A stretch of 64,000 nt of DNA from Polynucleobacter sp. UK-Gri1-W3 (GTDB lineage Bacteria; Pseudomonadota; Gammaproteobacteria; Burkholderiales; Burkholderiaceae). This document shows positions 16,679 through 25,845 of the stretch, in pieces. The stretch spans positions 61,625-125,624 of the forward strand of contig NZ_JACVQA010000001.1 of assembly GCF_018881595.1 (NCBI RefSeq), read 5' to 3'. The position numbers and the translations under genes were made by a program. Numbering within the stretch: the first letter of the stretch is position 1; each line of letters begins with the position of its first letter. A model generated the notes under the pieces. That model was given only the letters and a program-made list of their open reading frames with translations. It did no database searches and was not told where the DNA came from.

Positions 16679-17521
16679 ATGAGCCCGAAATCCCGGCTGT
16701 ACACGCTTGTAAAGGCATGGAAGAACAAACCCTTCCAAGAAGTACGAGACGCCTGTGGCGACCCCTGGCTTGGTTTAAGTAACCAAGCCCTTGAAGAACA
16801 CCAATCCTGGTCCAAGCGACAAGCGATTAGTCATGAACCCATTTTTAACTGCAAGGGAACAAAACTGACAGGATCTTTATTTAGACCACTTCTTACTACA
16901 TCGGACATGCAATTACTGCGCCTTTTTATGGAAGGCTTAGACACCATTGCATATTGGTATAGAAGCGGACGATTTACTCCCGGTATCTTGCCCATACCGA
17001 CGCATGCCATAGCCACAAGTGGATATGTAGATGCGATGAGTGAGCTCATTTTGAACTCACGCCTACCGGTGGGCTTGGTAAGTATTGGCATTCAAACAAT
17101 TCCTGAGCCTGCAATAGCAGATGCTTTTAAAGAAGGATTATTACGTTTACGTCGGCTTGGCGTCTTACTGCACTTCCTCAAATTCACCGGCAGCATTGAA
17201 GAGCTTCAGTGGATCACTGAGATGCAATTAGAAGGCGTACATATTGATATGAGTCAGATTCGCGAGCGCGAACTGGCAGGCGATATGCTTTCGCAACTCA
17301 GACAATCGCCGTATTCCCCTACACAGATTTATGCCAGCAATATCGGATTGGTAAAGGATTTAGAAAACGCCTCCAATCTTATTGCCGATCATTCTTATGG
17401 AGGCCTCATGATGCCACCTGTCAGCCGCCATCAGATGCTACAGATTAACGATAGCCGTATCGCTAAAGCCATTTTTTCGCTGCACCCTCATCAACACCCA
17501 AACCAAAACGGAGACAAGTAA
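16679..17521 (+). CDS. Degenerate EAL-domain protein
   Basis: This 280-aa protein is a single EAL-like domain. Matching elements are PIFNCKGTKLTGS (in place of the substrate-binding EALLR strand), GLVSIGIQTIPE, a LGVLLHFLKFTGS segment where DDFGTG normally sits, LEGVHIDMSQIRE (for the KIDRSF strand) and YGGLMMPPVS near the end. The catalytic Glu of EAL and the Asp pair are missing, so c-di-GMP hydrolysis is unlikely. It may sense c-di-GMP or act through protein contacts. It is the first gene of a three-gene operon and shares one base with the next start (TAATG). ATG 16673 is an alternative start. Confidence 0.65.
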   Translation: MSPKSRLYTLVKAWKNKPFQEVRDACGDPWLGLSNQALEEHQSWSKRQAISHEPIFNCKGTKLTGSLFRPLLTTSDMQLLRLFMEGLDTIAYWYRSGRFTPGILPIPTHAIATSGYVDAMSELILNSRLPVGLVSIGIQTIPEPAIADAFKEGLLRLRRLGVLLHFLKFTGSIEELQWITEMQLEGVHIDMSQIRERELAGDMLSQLRQSPYSPTQIYASNIGLVKDLENASNLIADHSYGGLMMPPVSRHQMLQINDSRIAKAIFSLHPHQHPNQNGDK

Positions 17522-18144
17522 TGAGAAAACGCGTGATGTTGGTAGATGACCATCCAGCAATGCTGATGGCTCTTAAAAGTATGTTGCAAGATCAGTTGTT
17601 ATTTGAAATCGCAGGACAAGCCCAGAATGGCGAAGAGTGCCTCAGATCCATGAAAGAGGTTAATCCGAATATGGTAATTCTAGATCTAGATATGCCCAAG
17701 ACAGATGGCTTTGATGTCATACGCCGAATCGGATTAATGTACCCCGAAGTTCGAATGCTTGTTCTCTCTAGCATGGACGAAGCAGTTTACGGAGGTAGAG
17801 TGCGCTCATTAGGCGGGCATGGCTTTGTAAATAAAACTGCCGGGGCAGATGTGATTTTAGCCGCCTGTGTTGCCATCTCTCAAGGTTATAACTTTTTCAC
17901 TCATGGCAAAAATGGTAATAGCTCATTAGCTGACAACGATAAGCTCGCCTTGATTTCTGATCGAGAATTACAAGTTATGAAATACCTCGGCAAAGGCAAT
18001 ACCAATCAACAGATTTCTGACATGTTACACATCAGCAATAAGACGGTTGCAACCTATAAGACTAGAGTCTTTGACAAACTAGGGATTAATAATATCGCCG
18101 ACCTCATCTTGTTTTGCCGCATGAACAACATTATCGAAAGCTGA
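17521..18144 (+). CDS. NarL/LuxR-type response regulator (BvgA-like)
   Basis: This 207-aa protein has an N-terminal receiver domain with the acidic pair DD (9-10), phospho-acceptor D55 (MVILDLDMP) and the Lys of the NKT motif near 104. A C-terminal LuxR helix-turn-helix spans about 140-205 (SDRELQVMKYL, then ISDMLHISNKTVATYKTRVFDKLG). It sits between an EAL-like protein and a hybrid kinase, so it is the output DNA-binding protein of that phosphorelay. The domain order and pairing resemble BvgA/EvgA. Confidence 0.88.
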   Translation: MRKRVMLVDDHPAMLMALKSMLQDQLLFEIAGQAQNGEECLRSMKEVNPNMVILDLDMPKTDGFDVIRRIGLMYPEVRMLVLSSMDEAVYGGRVRSLGGHGFVNKTAGADVILAACVAISQGYNFFTHGKNGNSSLADNDKLALISDRELQVMKYLGKGNTNQQISDMLHISNKTVATYKTRVFDKLGINNIADLILFCRMNNIIES

Positions 18145-18150
18145 TTCAGC

Positions 18151-20577
18151 ATGCGTCGGTCCATCACCCGTATTGCCCTTTTTATCCTCTTAAATGGGGT
18201 ATTAAGCAATACTTATGCGAACTTACTGAATTCAGCAGAGCAACGATGGATCGATGCCCATCCCATAGTACGTTTTAGTATTCATGAAAAATACGCGCCT
18301 TACTTAGATGTGAATGAAAAGGGTGAGCCTGGAGTTTTTCATAACTTTCTAAAAAAGCTCAGCGAATTTACCCAACAAGAATTTTTACCGACGTGGCGAA
18401 AGAGTGATCAGGAGGGGCTTGAGCAACTAGCTAATGGAGAGGTGGATTTCATTATTGATCCGCCCACTCTAGATGACGAGTATCTGAAGTTTGGCTCCTT
18501 ATCAGAAGCAATCTTTTGGGGGCATGACGCTATTCTGACTAAACGATCAAAAAACGAAGCGCCGATTGAGCCAATTAATATCGCCTACTTCGACCGTGGC
18601 TTTGAAAATCCGCCAATACCCAATCACCCCCAAGCCAGCGTATCAGGTCATGCAGAAAAATTGATATTCGCCCTACTCAAAAACGATATTGAAGCGCTTG
18701 TCTTACCGCTTCGTCTTGCGCAACAACTCATTCAGAAATTAAACGCAGATAAGTTACAAGTTGATGGGCTTTATAGCAGAGAGCCCTTTGAATATCGCTG
18801 GCTTATCTCGAATCAAGATGAAGCATTGCATGGAGTACTTGAGCAGTTTCTTAATAATCTAGATCCAATCGCATCAAGAGATCTTTTTAACATCAACGTG
18901 TCTACTTTTGAAAGAGGCCGCTTATCCCCACCCAACCATTTACCTTGGCTCTTCACTTTAGTAATCCTACTGATAGGCTCTACCTTGCTTTGGCGCATGC
19001 ATCGGAGACAAATAATTCAAAAACAAGAAGCGAAACATCTTATTTCATCGAAAGAGCAAGCAGAAAATGCAAACGCTGCAAAGTCTGCCTTCCTAGCCAC
19101 AATGAGTCATGAGATTCGCACGCCAATGAATGCAATTTTAGGAGTGCAGGAGTTATTACTCAGCAGCCCCCTACCTGCAAATGAAAAAACTTTGCTCAAG
19201 AGTGCACACTCATCAGCAGAATCTCTTCTGGGAATCCTAAATCAGGTTTTAGATCTCTCCAAGATAGAGGCAGGCAAGCTGACCCTTAATATTGAGCCTT
19301 GTAATCTCAATGCTTTAATTGATGATATCGATTCGGCATTCTCGACCGTTGCCCATAGGCAGAGTCTCACGCTGCATACTTCAAAAGATCCACGCATTGC
19401 AGAGGTCTTGTTGTTGGATTCATTACGTCTACGCCAAATACTGCAGAACCTGATTAGTAACGCTATTAAGTTCACCGATCATGGTGAAATCTATTTCTCT
19501 ATCAGCGTGCTGGCAGATGATCATGCTGGACAACTGATTGAATTCAGAGTCATTGATACCGGTGTTGGCATGGGTAAAGAAGAGATTACCCTAGCACTGC
19601 AAGCTTTTGAGCAAATTCCGGGTAATACTGAACAAGTTAATGGTACTGGGCTTGGCCTAACCATTACCAATCACTTAGTTACCTCCATGAACAGCCAGCT
19701 CTACCTTGAGAGCGCACCTGGCTTTGGTAGCAATATTCATTTTTGCGTTGCATTCCCACGTACCAGCATTGCCACAACCAGAGCCTCAAGACCTGAACAT
19801 AGCAATATATCCAGAAAGCTGGTCTCCAAGCATGCTCAAAATAATGAGCGACTATTACAAGCCTTGGTAGTGGAAGATCACCCAGCAAGCCGCCAAATTA
19901 TCTCTCTTCAACTTCAAGCCTTAGGTATTGAGGTATCGGTTTGCGATAACGCCACCACAGCTCTAGATCTCATCAGTCAACGTCACCTTGATCTTCTGCT
20001 AACCGATCAATCTATCCCGGGTATGCAGGGTTCAGAGCTTGCCAAGCACATACGCAATACAGGCAATCAAGACCTCATCATCATCGGCATTACTGCGGAT
20101 ATCTATGCCCTAGATTCACGCTATCAATTCTTGGAGGCTGGTATGAATGGCGTCCTAATTAAACCTTTAAGTCTCATGACTTTAGAGAATGAGCTTTCTC
20201 GCTATTTTCAGGTCGAAGACTCCACAAAAAACACAACACAATCAAACTATCAGGAGGAATATTCATTTGACGCCTTCGGAAACCTCCTCAGAAATAGCCC
20301 AGAGTACATTCTGGTGATCTTGGAGGAAATTAAAAAGGTGCATGATGAGACCCTTCTCACCCTAAGAAATGAAGCTGTAGATAAAGACACTTTCAGTAGC
20401 ATGATTCATAAAGTCAAAGGAGGGGCGCAGCTTCTGAGTGCCGCAAAGTTTATTGAGGCCTGCGAAGCTTTAGAGCAAGCAGAGTCTCTAGACCCTCAAA
20501 TTCAAGCCTTTATCCAGTTACTTGAAGAGCAAAATCAAATGATTGGTAGGTATCAATCTCGATATACAAAGCTTTAG
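18151..20577 (+). CDS. Hybrid sensor kinase with periplasmic binding domain and Hpt (BvgS/EvgS-like)
   Basis: This 808-aa unorthodox kinase has a signal segment (1-23), one periplasmic solute-binding-protein type 3 domain (about 25-255), a membrane helix (about 263-282), HisKA with H320 (MSHEIRTPMN), HATPase with an N box near 437 and DTGVGM/GTGLGL boxes, a receiver domain with D619 (LLLTDQSIPG), and a C-terminal Hpt with H753 (MIHKVKGG). Phosphate would pass H320-D619-H753-D55 of the neighbouring regulator. BvgS usually has two binding domains and a PAS, so this is a shorter version. The signal is unknown. Confidence 0.87.
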   Translation: MRRSITRIALFILLNGVLSNTYANLLNSAEQRWIDAHPIVRFSIHEKYAPYLDVNEKGEPGVFHNFLKKLSEFTQQEFLPTWRKSDQEGLEQLANGEVDFIIDPPTLDDEYLKFGSLSEAIFWGHDAILTKRSKNEAPIEPINIAYFDRGFENPPIPNHPQASVSGHAEKLIFALLKNDIEALVLPLRLAQQLIQKLNADKLQVDGLYSREPFEYRWLISNQDEALHGVLEQFLNNLDPIASRDLFNINVSTFERGRLSPPNHLPWLFTLVILLIGSTLLWRMHRRQIIQKQEAKHLISSKEQAENANAAKSAFLATMSHEIRTPMNAILGVQELLLSSPLPANEKTLLKSAHSSAESLLGILNQVLDLSKIEAGKLTLNIEPCNLNALIDDIDSAFSTVAHRQSLTLHTSKDPRIAEVLLLDSLRLRQILQNLISNAIKFTDHGEIYFSISVLADDHAGQLIEFRVIDTGVGMGKEEITLALQAFEQIPGNTEQVNGTGLGLTITNHLVTSMNSQLYLESAPGFGSNIHFCVAFPRTSIATTRASRPEHSNISRKLVSKHAQNNERLLQALVVEDHPASRQIISLQLQALGIEVSVCDNATTALDLISQRHLDLLLTDQSIPGMQGSELAKHIRNTGNQDLIIIGITADIYALDSRYQFLEAGMNGVLIKPLSLMTLENELSRYFQVEDSTKNTTQSNYQEEYSFDAFGNLLRNSPEYILVILEEIKKVHDETLLTLRNEAVDKDTFSSMIHKVKGGAQLLSAAKFIEACEALEQAESLDPQIQAFIQLLEEQNQMIGRYQSRYTKL

Positions 20578-20608
20578 TCTTTGATGCGCTGGGTTTATCC
20601 TATGGGAG

Positions 20609-22138
20609 ATGCGTTTATCTCCTTTTCGCCCATCCGCCTTTATCACAATCCTCCTTTGGACGGCTAGCTCTTTGGCCTTTGCCGGCGAGACTACATCCCC
20701 AGCAATTCCTCCATCCGTAGCGAGTAGCCTCGAACACAATCAAATCCCTCTTGATACGGTAAGTATTTCAGTTGTAGAGATTGAACCTGGTCGCCCCGGA
20801 AAAAACGTAGCCAAGAAAGTTTTGGACTGGCGTGGTGGCGACCCAATGAACCCCGCCTCCACCATGAAGCTACTCACTACGCTTTCTGGTTTAGACATCT
20901 TAGGTCCGCAATATCGTTGGCGCACTAATGTCTATACAGATGGAGTGATTCGTCAGGGGGTATTGAAGGGCAATCTCTATTTGCAAGGTACGGGTGATCC
21001 AAAACTCGTTCCGGAAGAGTTAGCTAAGATGATGAAGGGCCTTCAAGGTCTGGGTATCCAGAAGATTGATGGCAACCTATTCTTTGATCGAAGTGCTTAT
21101 GCGGCTAGTGTCATGGAGCACAATACTATTGATGGCGAAGCTCTGCGTGCATACAACGTTCCGCCAGATCCTCTGCTCTATGCATTTAGAACTTTGTCGT
21201 TTCAACTAGGTAAGTCACGCACCGCGGATTTTATTGACATTAGTTACACCCCCTCCCTCTCCCAGCTAAAGGTATCCAACCAAATGCAGTTGGTCGATCG
21301 CTCATGCGATAACTGGAAAAGCAATATCCGCTTTAATTTAGATCCCGAAGGTGTCACCAATACCGATCAGCCTTTGACTGCCCAGTTCTCTGGTACATTC
21401 CCTAGCGCTTGTAAGGGTGTGAACTTTAATGTCGTTGCGCTTGATGCTAATACCTTTCTAACGCAAGGCTTTGCTGCCGCCTGGGAATTGGCTAGTGGCA
21501 GCTGGGCACAAGCCCCTATCGGCAAAGATGGTTCAGTTCCTTTAGCCGCTCGACTCCTATTGCAATTTGAAGGCAGCAAGCTTACCGATGATGTTGTTGA
21601 TATCAACAAGTACTCCAATAACGTCATGGCCCGCCAAGTTCTTTTGACTATGGCTCTAGAAAAAATGGGTAAGCCAGCAACGACTGCGAATGGTGAGTTA
21701 GTCATTCAGAGCTGGCTCAAACAAAATGGCTTGGACTTTCAGGGGCTAGTGATTGAGAATGGCTCAGGACTATCTCGCAATGAAGCGATCTCTGCAAGTC
21801 AGATGAATCAACTCTTATTGACTGCACGCAATCTCCCAGTGGGTGATATTTTTTATAACAGCCTACCAATTGCTGGCACAGATGGCACGATGCGCAATCG
21901 CTTAATGGTTCAACTACGTAAATTTTTACATCTCAAGAAAAAACCAGAAGCCAGAATTAAAACCGGCTCTCTTGCTGATGTGCGAGCGATCTCAGGCTAT
22001 GTAATGAGTAAATCCGGAAAGATGTATGCGGTGACTTCATTCATCAACCACCCCAATGCTTGGAGAGGTCTAGAGGCGCACGATCAGTTACTATCGTGGC
22101 TGCTTGAAGATGGCCCAGAACCAAAGCATGCGCGCTGA
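20609..22138 (+). CDS. dacB: D-alanyl-D-alanine carboxypeptidase/endopeptidase (PBP4)
   Basis: This 509-aa periplasmic penicillin-binding protein of the S13 family trims or cleaves peptidoglycan crosslinks. It has a signal peptide ending near residue 25 (SLAFA-GE). The active-site motifs are S-x-x-K in ASTMKLLTT, S-x-N in KYSNNVM and KTG in ARIKTGSLA. A large insert between the first two motifs is typical for PBP4. Its 3' end overlaps the 3' end of the convergent tsaC gene by 55 bp. Confidence 0.92.
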   Translation: MRLSPFRPSAFITILLWTASSLAFAGETTSPAIPPSVASSLEHNQIPLDTVSISVVEIEPGRPGKNVAKKVLDWRGGDPMNPASTMKLLTTLSGLDILGPQYRWRTNVYTDGVIRQGVLKGNLYLQGTGDPKLVPEELAKMMKGLQGLGIQKIDGNLFFDRSAYAASVMEHNTIDGEALRAYNVPPDPLLYAFRTLSFQLGKSRTADFIDISYTPSLSQLKVSNQMQLVDRSCDNWKSNIRFNLDPEGVTNTDQPLTAQFSGTFPSACKGVNFNVVALDANTFLTQGFAAAWELASGSWAQAPIGKDGSVPLAARLLLQFEGSKLTDDVVDINKYSNNVMARQVLLTMALEKMGKPATTANGELVIQSWLKQNGLDFQGLVIENGSGLSRNEAISASQMNQLLLTARNLPVGDIFYNSLPIAGTDGTMRNRLMVQLRKFLHLKKKPEARIKTGSLADVRAISGYVMSKSGKMYAVTSFINHPNAWRGLEAHDQLLSWLLEDGPEPKHAR

Positions 22139-23190
22139 AGACGATCTCTAACGCCGTCCCACTCCTCGCCTGCTGGCGGTTCAGGGAACAAAATCAAATC
22201 CCAGCCCTGCTGATCTAAATCACGCAAGAAGCGATATAGCCGACTCGCAAAAGCACCACTATCACTTGGAACCTCAACCTCTTCAAAGTGGGCCGAAGGA
22301 TGCCCATCTTCGCTTAAGGAGGATTCTGAATCCCACACCGCTACAGCAACACGCGATTTAATATCTGGATATTCGCTCAAGGCATCCAAGACACGACCTG
22401 GAGCATATAGGCGCAAAGGCGTGGTTGGTGCGTAATGGGCTTTAAGACTTCCAGATACCCTTGGTAGATCTGTCGTTGCTTTATTGGCCGCTTCATTCCC
22501 TTTTACTTCTCCAGGCTGATAAACCTTCACACCTGTCTTGGCAAAGATCTCACTTGGAGTAATGGCGCCCGGTCTAAGAAGTATGGCCTTATCGCCCGAA
22601 GATAAATCAATGATGGTTGACTCAATGCCAACTTCGCAATCGCCGCCATCCAACACCATTAAATCCAACATGCCTTCAAATTCATGACGGACATCTGCAG
22701 CGCTTGTGGGGGAAACTTTACCAAAGCGATTTGCTGAGGGCGCGACAACACCACCTTTAAATTTACGCAATAACTCTTGAGCAATTGGGTGAGAGGGCGC
22801 ACGAATGGCCACAGTGTCTTGCCCACCTGTCAGCTCATTTAAAACGCTTTTATCTTTCTTGAAGACTAGCGTTAATGGGCCAGGCCAAAATGAATTGATT
22901 AACTTGATTGCCTCTTCGGATAAATCTCTCACCCATGGTGTCAATAGGGAGACCCAATCAATCTGGGTTTGATCGAATTTATCTGGCGCAGCTAAGTGAA
23001 CAATGAGGGGGTGGTTAGATGGACGACCCTTAGCAGAAAAGATTTTCTTAATTGCTTCAGGATTTTTAGCGTCCGCGCCCAAGCCATAAACAGTCTCTGT
23101 GGGGAATGCAACTAAACCACCATCACGCAAGTTTTGCACTGCTTCATTAATTACTGCTGATATTTGCAGCGGGGTACTGTCTGCAGACAT
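22084..23190 (-). CDS. tsaC: L-threonylcarbamoyladenylate synthase (Sua5 type)
   Basis: This 368-aa enzyme makes threonylcarbamoyl-AMP for the t6A37 modification of ANN-decoding tRNAs. The YrdC domain spans about 10-200 (PTETVYGLGADA, KGRPSNHPLIVH, APSANRFGKVSPT), and a Sua5 C-terminal domain follows, making it the long form rather than the short TsaC. It follows purK after 2 bp in the same transcript. Its end overlaps dacB by 55 bp on the opposite strand. Confidence 0.9.
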   Translation of the reverse strand: MSADSTPLQISAVINEAVQNLRDGGLVAFPTETVYGLGADAKNPEAIKKIFSAKGRPSNHPLIVHLAAPDKFDQTQIDWVSLLTPWVRDLSEEAIKLINSFWPGPLTLVFKKDKSVLNELTGGQDTVAIRAPSHPIAQELLRKFKGGVVAPSANRFGKVSPTSAADVRHEFEGMLDLMVLDGGDCEVGIESTIIDLSSGDKAILLRPGAITPSEIFAKTGVKVYQPGEVKGNEAANKATTDLPRVSGSLKAHYAPTTPLRLYAPGRVLDALSEYPDIKSRVAVAVWDSESSLSEDGHPSAHFEEVEVPSDSGAFASRLYRFLRDLDQQGWDLILFPEPPAGEEWDGVRDRLQRACFGSGPSSSSHDSN

Positions 23191-23192
23191 CT

Positions 23193-24377
23193 CTAGGGCT
23201 CGATCCCCAATTCAAGGGCAACAGCTGCGCAATTTTTCCGAGCCTCATTAAGATTCTCGCCCAAGCAGTTAATGTGACCCATTTTTCTGCCGATGCGCGG
23301 TGCAGACTTGCCATAGAGATGCAACTTGGCATCAGGATGGGCCAGTACTTTATCCCAAGCAGGCTCTTTTGACTGATCTTCTTTACCTTCAAACCAAAGA
23401 TCGCCTAATAAGTTCAACATAGATACAGGAGCTAACTGACGGGTATCGCCTAAGGGCAATCTAGCCATTGCCCTAACCTGCTGTTCAAATTGGCTGCTCA
23501 CACAAGCATCCATGGTGTAGTGACCAGAATTATGTGGGCGTGGGGCGATTTCATTCGCAACAATGTCGCCATTCTTGAGAACAAAGAACTCGACACAAAG
23601 AACGCCAACGTAATCAATCTTGCGAATGAGAGCCTTAGCCGCATCAATGATTTTTTTTTCTTGAGCAGGCTTGAGTGACGGAGCTGGCACAGTCGAGGTG
23701 TGCAAAATACCATCGCGATGAATATTTTGAGCAACTGGATAAGCCACTACAGCATCATCATAGCCACGCACCACCAAAGCTGATACTTCAAAATCTAACT
23801 CCATACGTTTTTCAAGCACACATGGTACGCACCCGAATTCATTCCATGCAGTAGTTAATTCTTCTGAGCTGTAAACAGTCGCCTGACCTTTTCCGTCATA
23901 GCCCATGCGTGCTGTCTTTAAGATCCCAGGAAAGAGATCTTTTGGAGTATGGGCAATATCAGCCTCATACTCAATGACAAAGTTAGGGGCTGGGCCAATA
24001 TTGGTTTCCGACTTCCAGGTAGCTAAGAAATTTTTCTCAGCAACGCGGTTTTGAGCCAATGAAACACAACTACTACGCGGCGCCACAAAGACACCCAAAG
24101 ATTCCAACTCATCCAAAGCTTGAGCAGGAACGTTTTCAAATTCAGTACTCACTGATGAACACAATGCGGCCATCTCTTTTAAAGCGGCACTATCCGTGTA
24201 ATCAGCTTGAATAAACTTTTCCGCAATGGAACCCGCAGGACTATCAGAACCTGGATCAAGTACGCAAACCTTATAGCCCATCGCTTGAGCAGCCTGAGTG
24301 AACATTCGCCCCAATTGACCGCCACCTAAAATTCCTAAATACGAACCCGGCAAAATGGGCTCCATACGATCTGCCAT
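23193..24377 (-). CDS. purK: 5-(Carboxyamino)imidazole ribonucleotide synthase
   Basis: This 394-aa ATP-grasp enzyme carboxylates AIR to N5-CAIR in purine synthesis, using ATP and bicarbonate. The N-terminal GILGGGQLGRM dinucleotide-like motif, the ATP-grasp strand LKTARMGYDGKGQ and the EIAPRPHNSGHYT metal-binding segment are all present. It lies 4 bp after purE in the order purC-purE-purK-tsaC. Confidence 0.95.
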   Translation of the reverse strand: MADRMEPILPGSYLGILGGGQLGRMFTQAAQAMGYKVCVLDPGSDSPAGSIAEKFIQADYTDSAALKEMAALCSSVSTEFENVPAQALDELESLGVFVAPRSSCVSLAQNRVAEKNFLATWKSETNIGPAPNFVIEYEADIAHTPKDLFPGILKTARMGYDGKGQATVYSSEELTTAWNEFGCVPCVLEKRMELDFEVSALVVRGYDDAVVAYPVAQNIHRDGILHTSTVPAPSLKPAQEKKIIDAAKALIRKIDYVGVLCVEFFVLKNGDIVANEIAPRPHNSGHYTMDACVSSQFEQQVRAMARLPLGDTRQLAPVSMLNLLGDLWFEGKEDQSKEPAWDKVLAHPDAKLHLYGKSAPRIGRKMGHINCLGENLNEARKNCAAVALELGIEP

Positions 24378-24381
24378 GTAA

Positions 24382-24876
24382 TTAATATCCCGGCAAATTC
24401 ATTGAACGCGCAGCATCAGATTGCTTTATACGGAACTCTTCTAAGCGTTTTGCCAAATCAGCGTCATGCAAAGCTAAACCAGCAATCACATGCAGGGCAG
24501 CATTAGCAGCACCAGCCTCTCCAATTGCGAAAGTAGCAACAGGTATACCCTTTGGCATCTGCACTATGGAATAGAGAGAATCTTCACCGCGCAAATATTT
24601 ACTTGCAACAGGAACGCCATAAACCGGAACAATAGTCTTGGATGCGAGCATGCCTGGTAAATGGGCTGCGCCACCTGCTCCAGCAATAATCGCCTGCAAG
24701 CCATTGGCTTGCGCTTTTTCTGCATACTGGAACATATCGTCAGGCATGCGATGCGCGGAGAGGACTTTAGCTTCGTGAGCAATACCAAATTGCTCAAGCA
24801 TTTGAGCAGCGTGCTGCATGGTGTCCCAATCTGAATTGGATCCCATGACTATTCCGACGATTGGCTTCTTACTCAT
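24382..24876 (-). CDS. purE: N5-CAIR mutase
   Basis: This 164-aa class I PurE converts N5-CAIR to CAIR. The substrate loop [16 protein letters not shown] with the catalytic His, and the [12 protein letters not shown] segment are visible. It is coupled to purK 4 bp downstream. Confidence 0.95.
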   Translation of the reverse strand: MSKKPIVGIVMGSNSDWDTMQHAAQMLEQFGIAHEAKVLSAHRMPDDMFQYAEKAQANGLQAIIAGAGGAAHLPGMLASKTIVPVYGVPVASKYLRGEDSLYSIVQMPKGIPVATFAIGEAGAANAALHVIAGLALHDADLAKRLEEFRIKQSDAARSMNLPGY

Positions 24877-24938
24877 TTACCTCTCCACATGCCTTATATC
24901 TATCAAGGACTCTATTATCCTCGAGTTACACCTATCCG

Positions 24939-25838
24939 TTAAGCAGTCTCAGTAAGCCGGGTAAGGGCTTCACGATACTTTTGGGCAGTCTTTTCAATGA
25001 CATCTGCTGGTAATTGCGGTGCAGGTGCTGTTTTAGGCCATAGCTTGCCATCCACCATGGCGGTTTCAAGCCAATCTCGCACAAACTGCTTGTCATAAGA
25101 GGGTGGGTTTGAGCCCACATAGTAGGTCTCCGCTGGCCAGAAACGTGAAGAATCTGCAGTCAAGATTTCGTCCATCAATACTAATTGGCCATTTGCATCT
25201 AAACCGAACTCAAACTTGGTGTCTGCAATGATGATTCCACGAGTGGCGGCGTATTCAGAAGCTTCTTTATACAAACGAATACTCACTTCGCGAATTTGGT
25301 TAGCCAATTTTTCGCCAATAACCTCGATCACTTTTTCAAATGAGATATTTTCATCGTGCTCACCCACCTCAGCTTTTGCAGCGGGAGTAAAAATAGGCTC
25401 AGGTAACTTCTGGGCATTCTCTAAACCCTCTGGCAATGCAATGCCGCAAACTTTGCCAGTTTCTTTGTAATCTTTCCAGCCGCTTCCTGCTAGATAACCG
25501 CGAACTACCGCTTCAACCAAAATTGGTTTAAGGCGTTTAGCCACAACAGCGCGACCTTTCACCTGATCAACTTCACCAGGAGCGACAACAGTGGCTGGGT
25601 CAATACCGGTCAAATGATTTGGAATAACAGAAGCTAATTTATCAAACCAAAAATTTGCCATTTGATTGAGAACTACGCCCTTCTCAGGAATAGGCTCACC
25701 CATGACTACATCAAATGCAGAGAGACGATCAGTTGTAATCATTAGCAACTTGTCGTCATCTAAAGCATAAACGTCACGTACTTTGCCCTTTGACAGCAAA
25801 GGCAATGATTTAATGGAGGTAGCGTAAAGAGCTGGCAT
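24939..25838 (-). CDS. purC: Phosphoribosylaminoimidazole-succinocarboxamide synthase
   Basis: This 299-aa SAICAR synthase joins CAIR and aspartate with ATP. It has [25 protein letters not shown]-type N-terminal strands (positions 17-41), the [17 protein letters not shown] loop, and DTKFEFGLD plus the [12 protein letters not shown] motifs. The length fits the proteobacterial/eukaryote-like long PurC. It lies 7 bp after the aldolase gene. Confidence 0.95.
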   Translation of the reverse strand: MPALYATSIKSLPLLSKGKVRDVYALDDDKLLMITTDRLSAFDVVMGEPIPEKGVVLNQMANFWFDKLASVIPNHLTGIDPATVVAPGEVDQVKGRAVVAKRLKPILVEAVVRGYLAGSGWKDYKETGKVCGIALPEGLENAQKLPEPIFTPAAKAEVGEHDENISFEKVIEVIGEKLANQIREVSIRLYKEASEYAATRGIIIADTKFEFGLDANGQLVLMDEILTADSSRFWPAETYYVGSNPPSYDKQFVRDWLETAMVDGKLWPKTAPAPQLPADVIEKTAQKYREALTRLTETA

Positions 25839-25845
25839 ATTTAAA

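Noticed and set aside
10417-20608. CRISPR-associated transposon (CAST)
   Set aside because: No Cas protein, no repeat-spacer array and no tracr-like sequence next to the TniQ genes was found. The two TniQ proteins alone do not support guide-RNA targeting.
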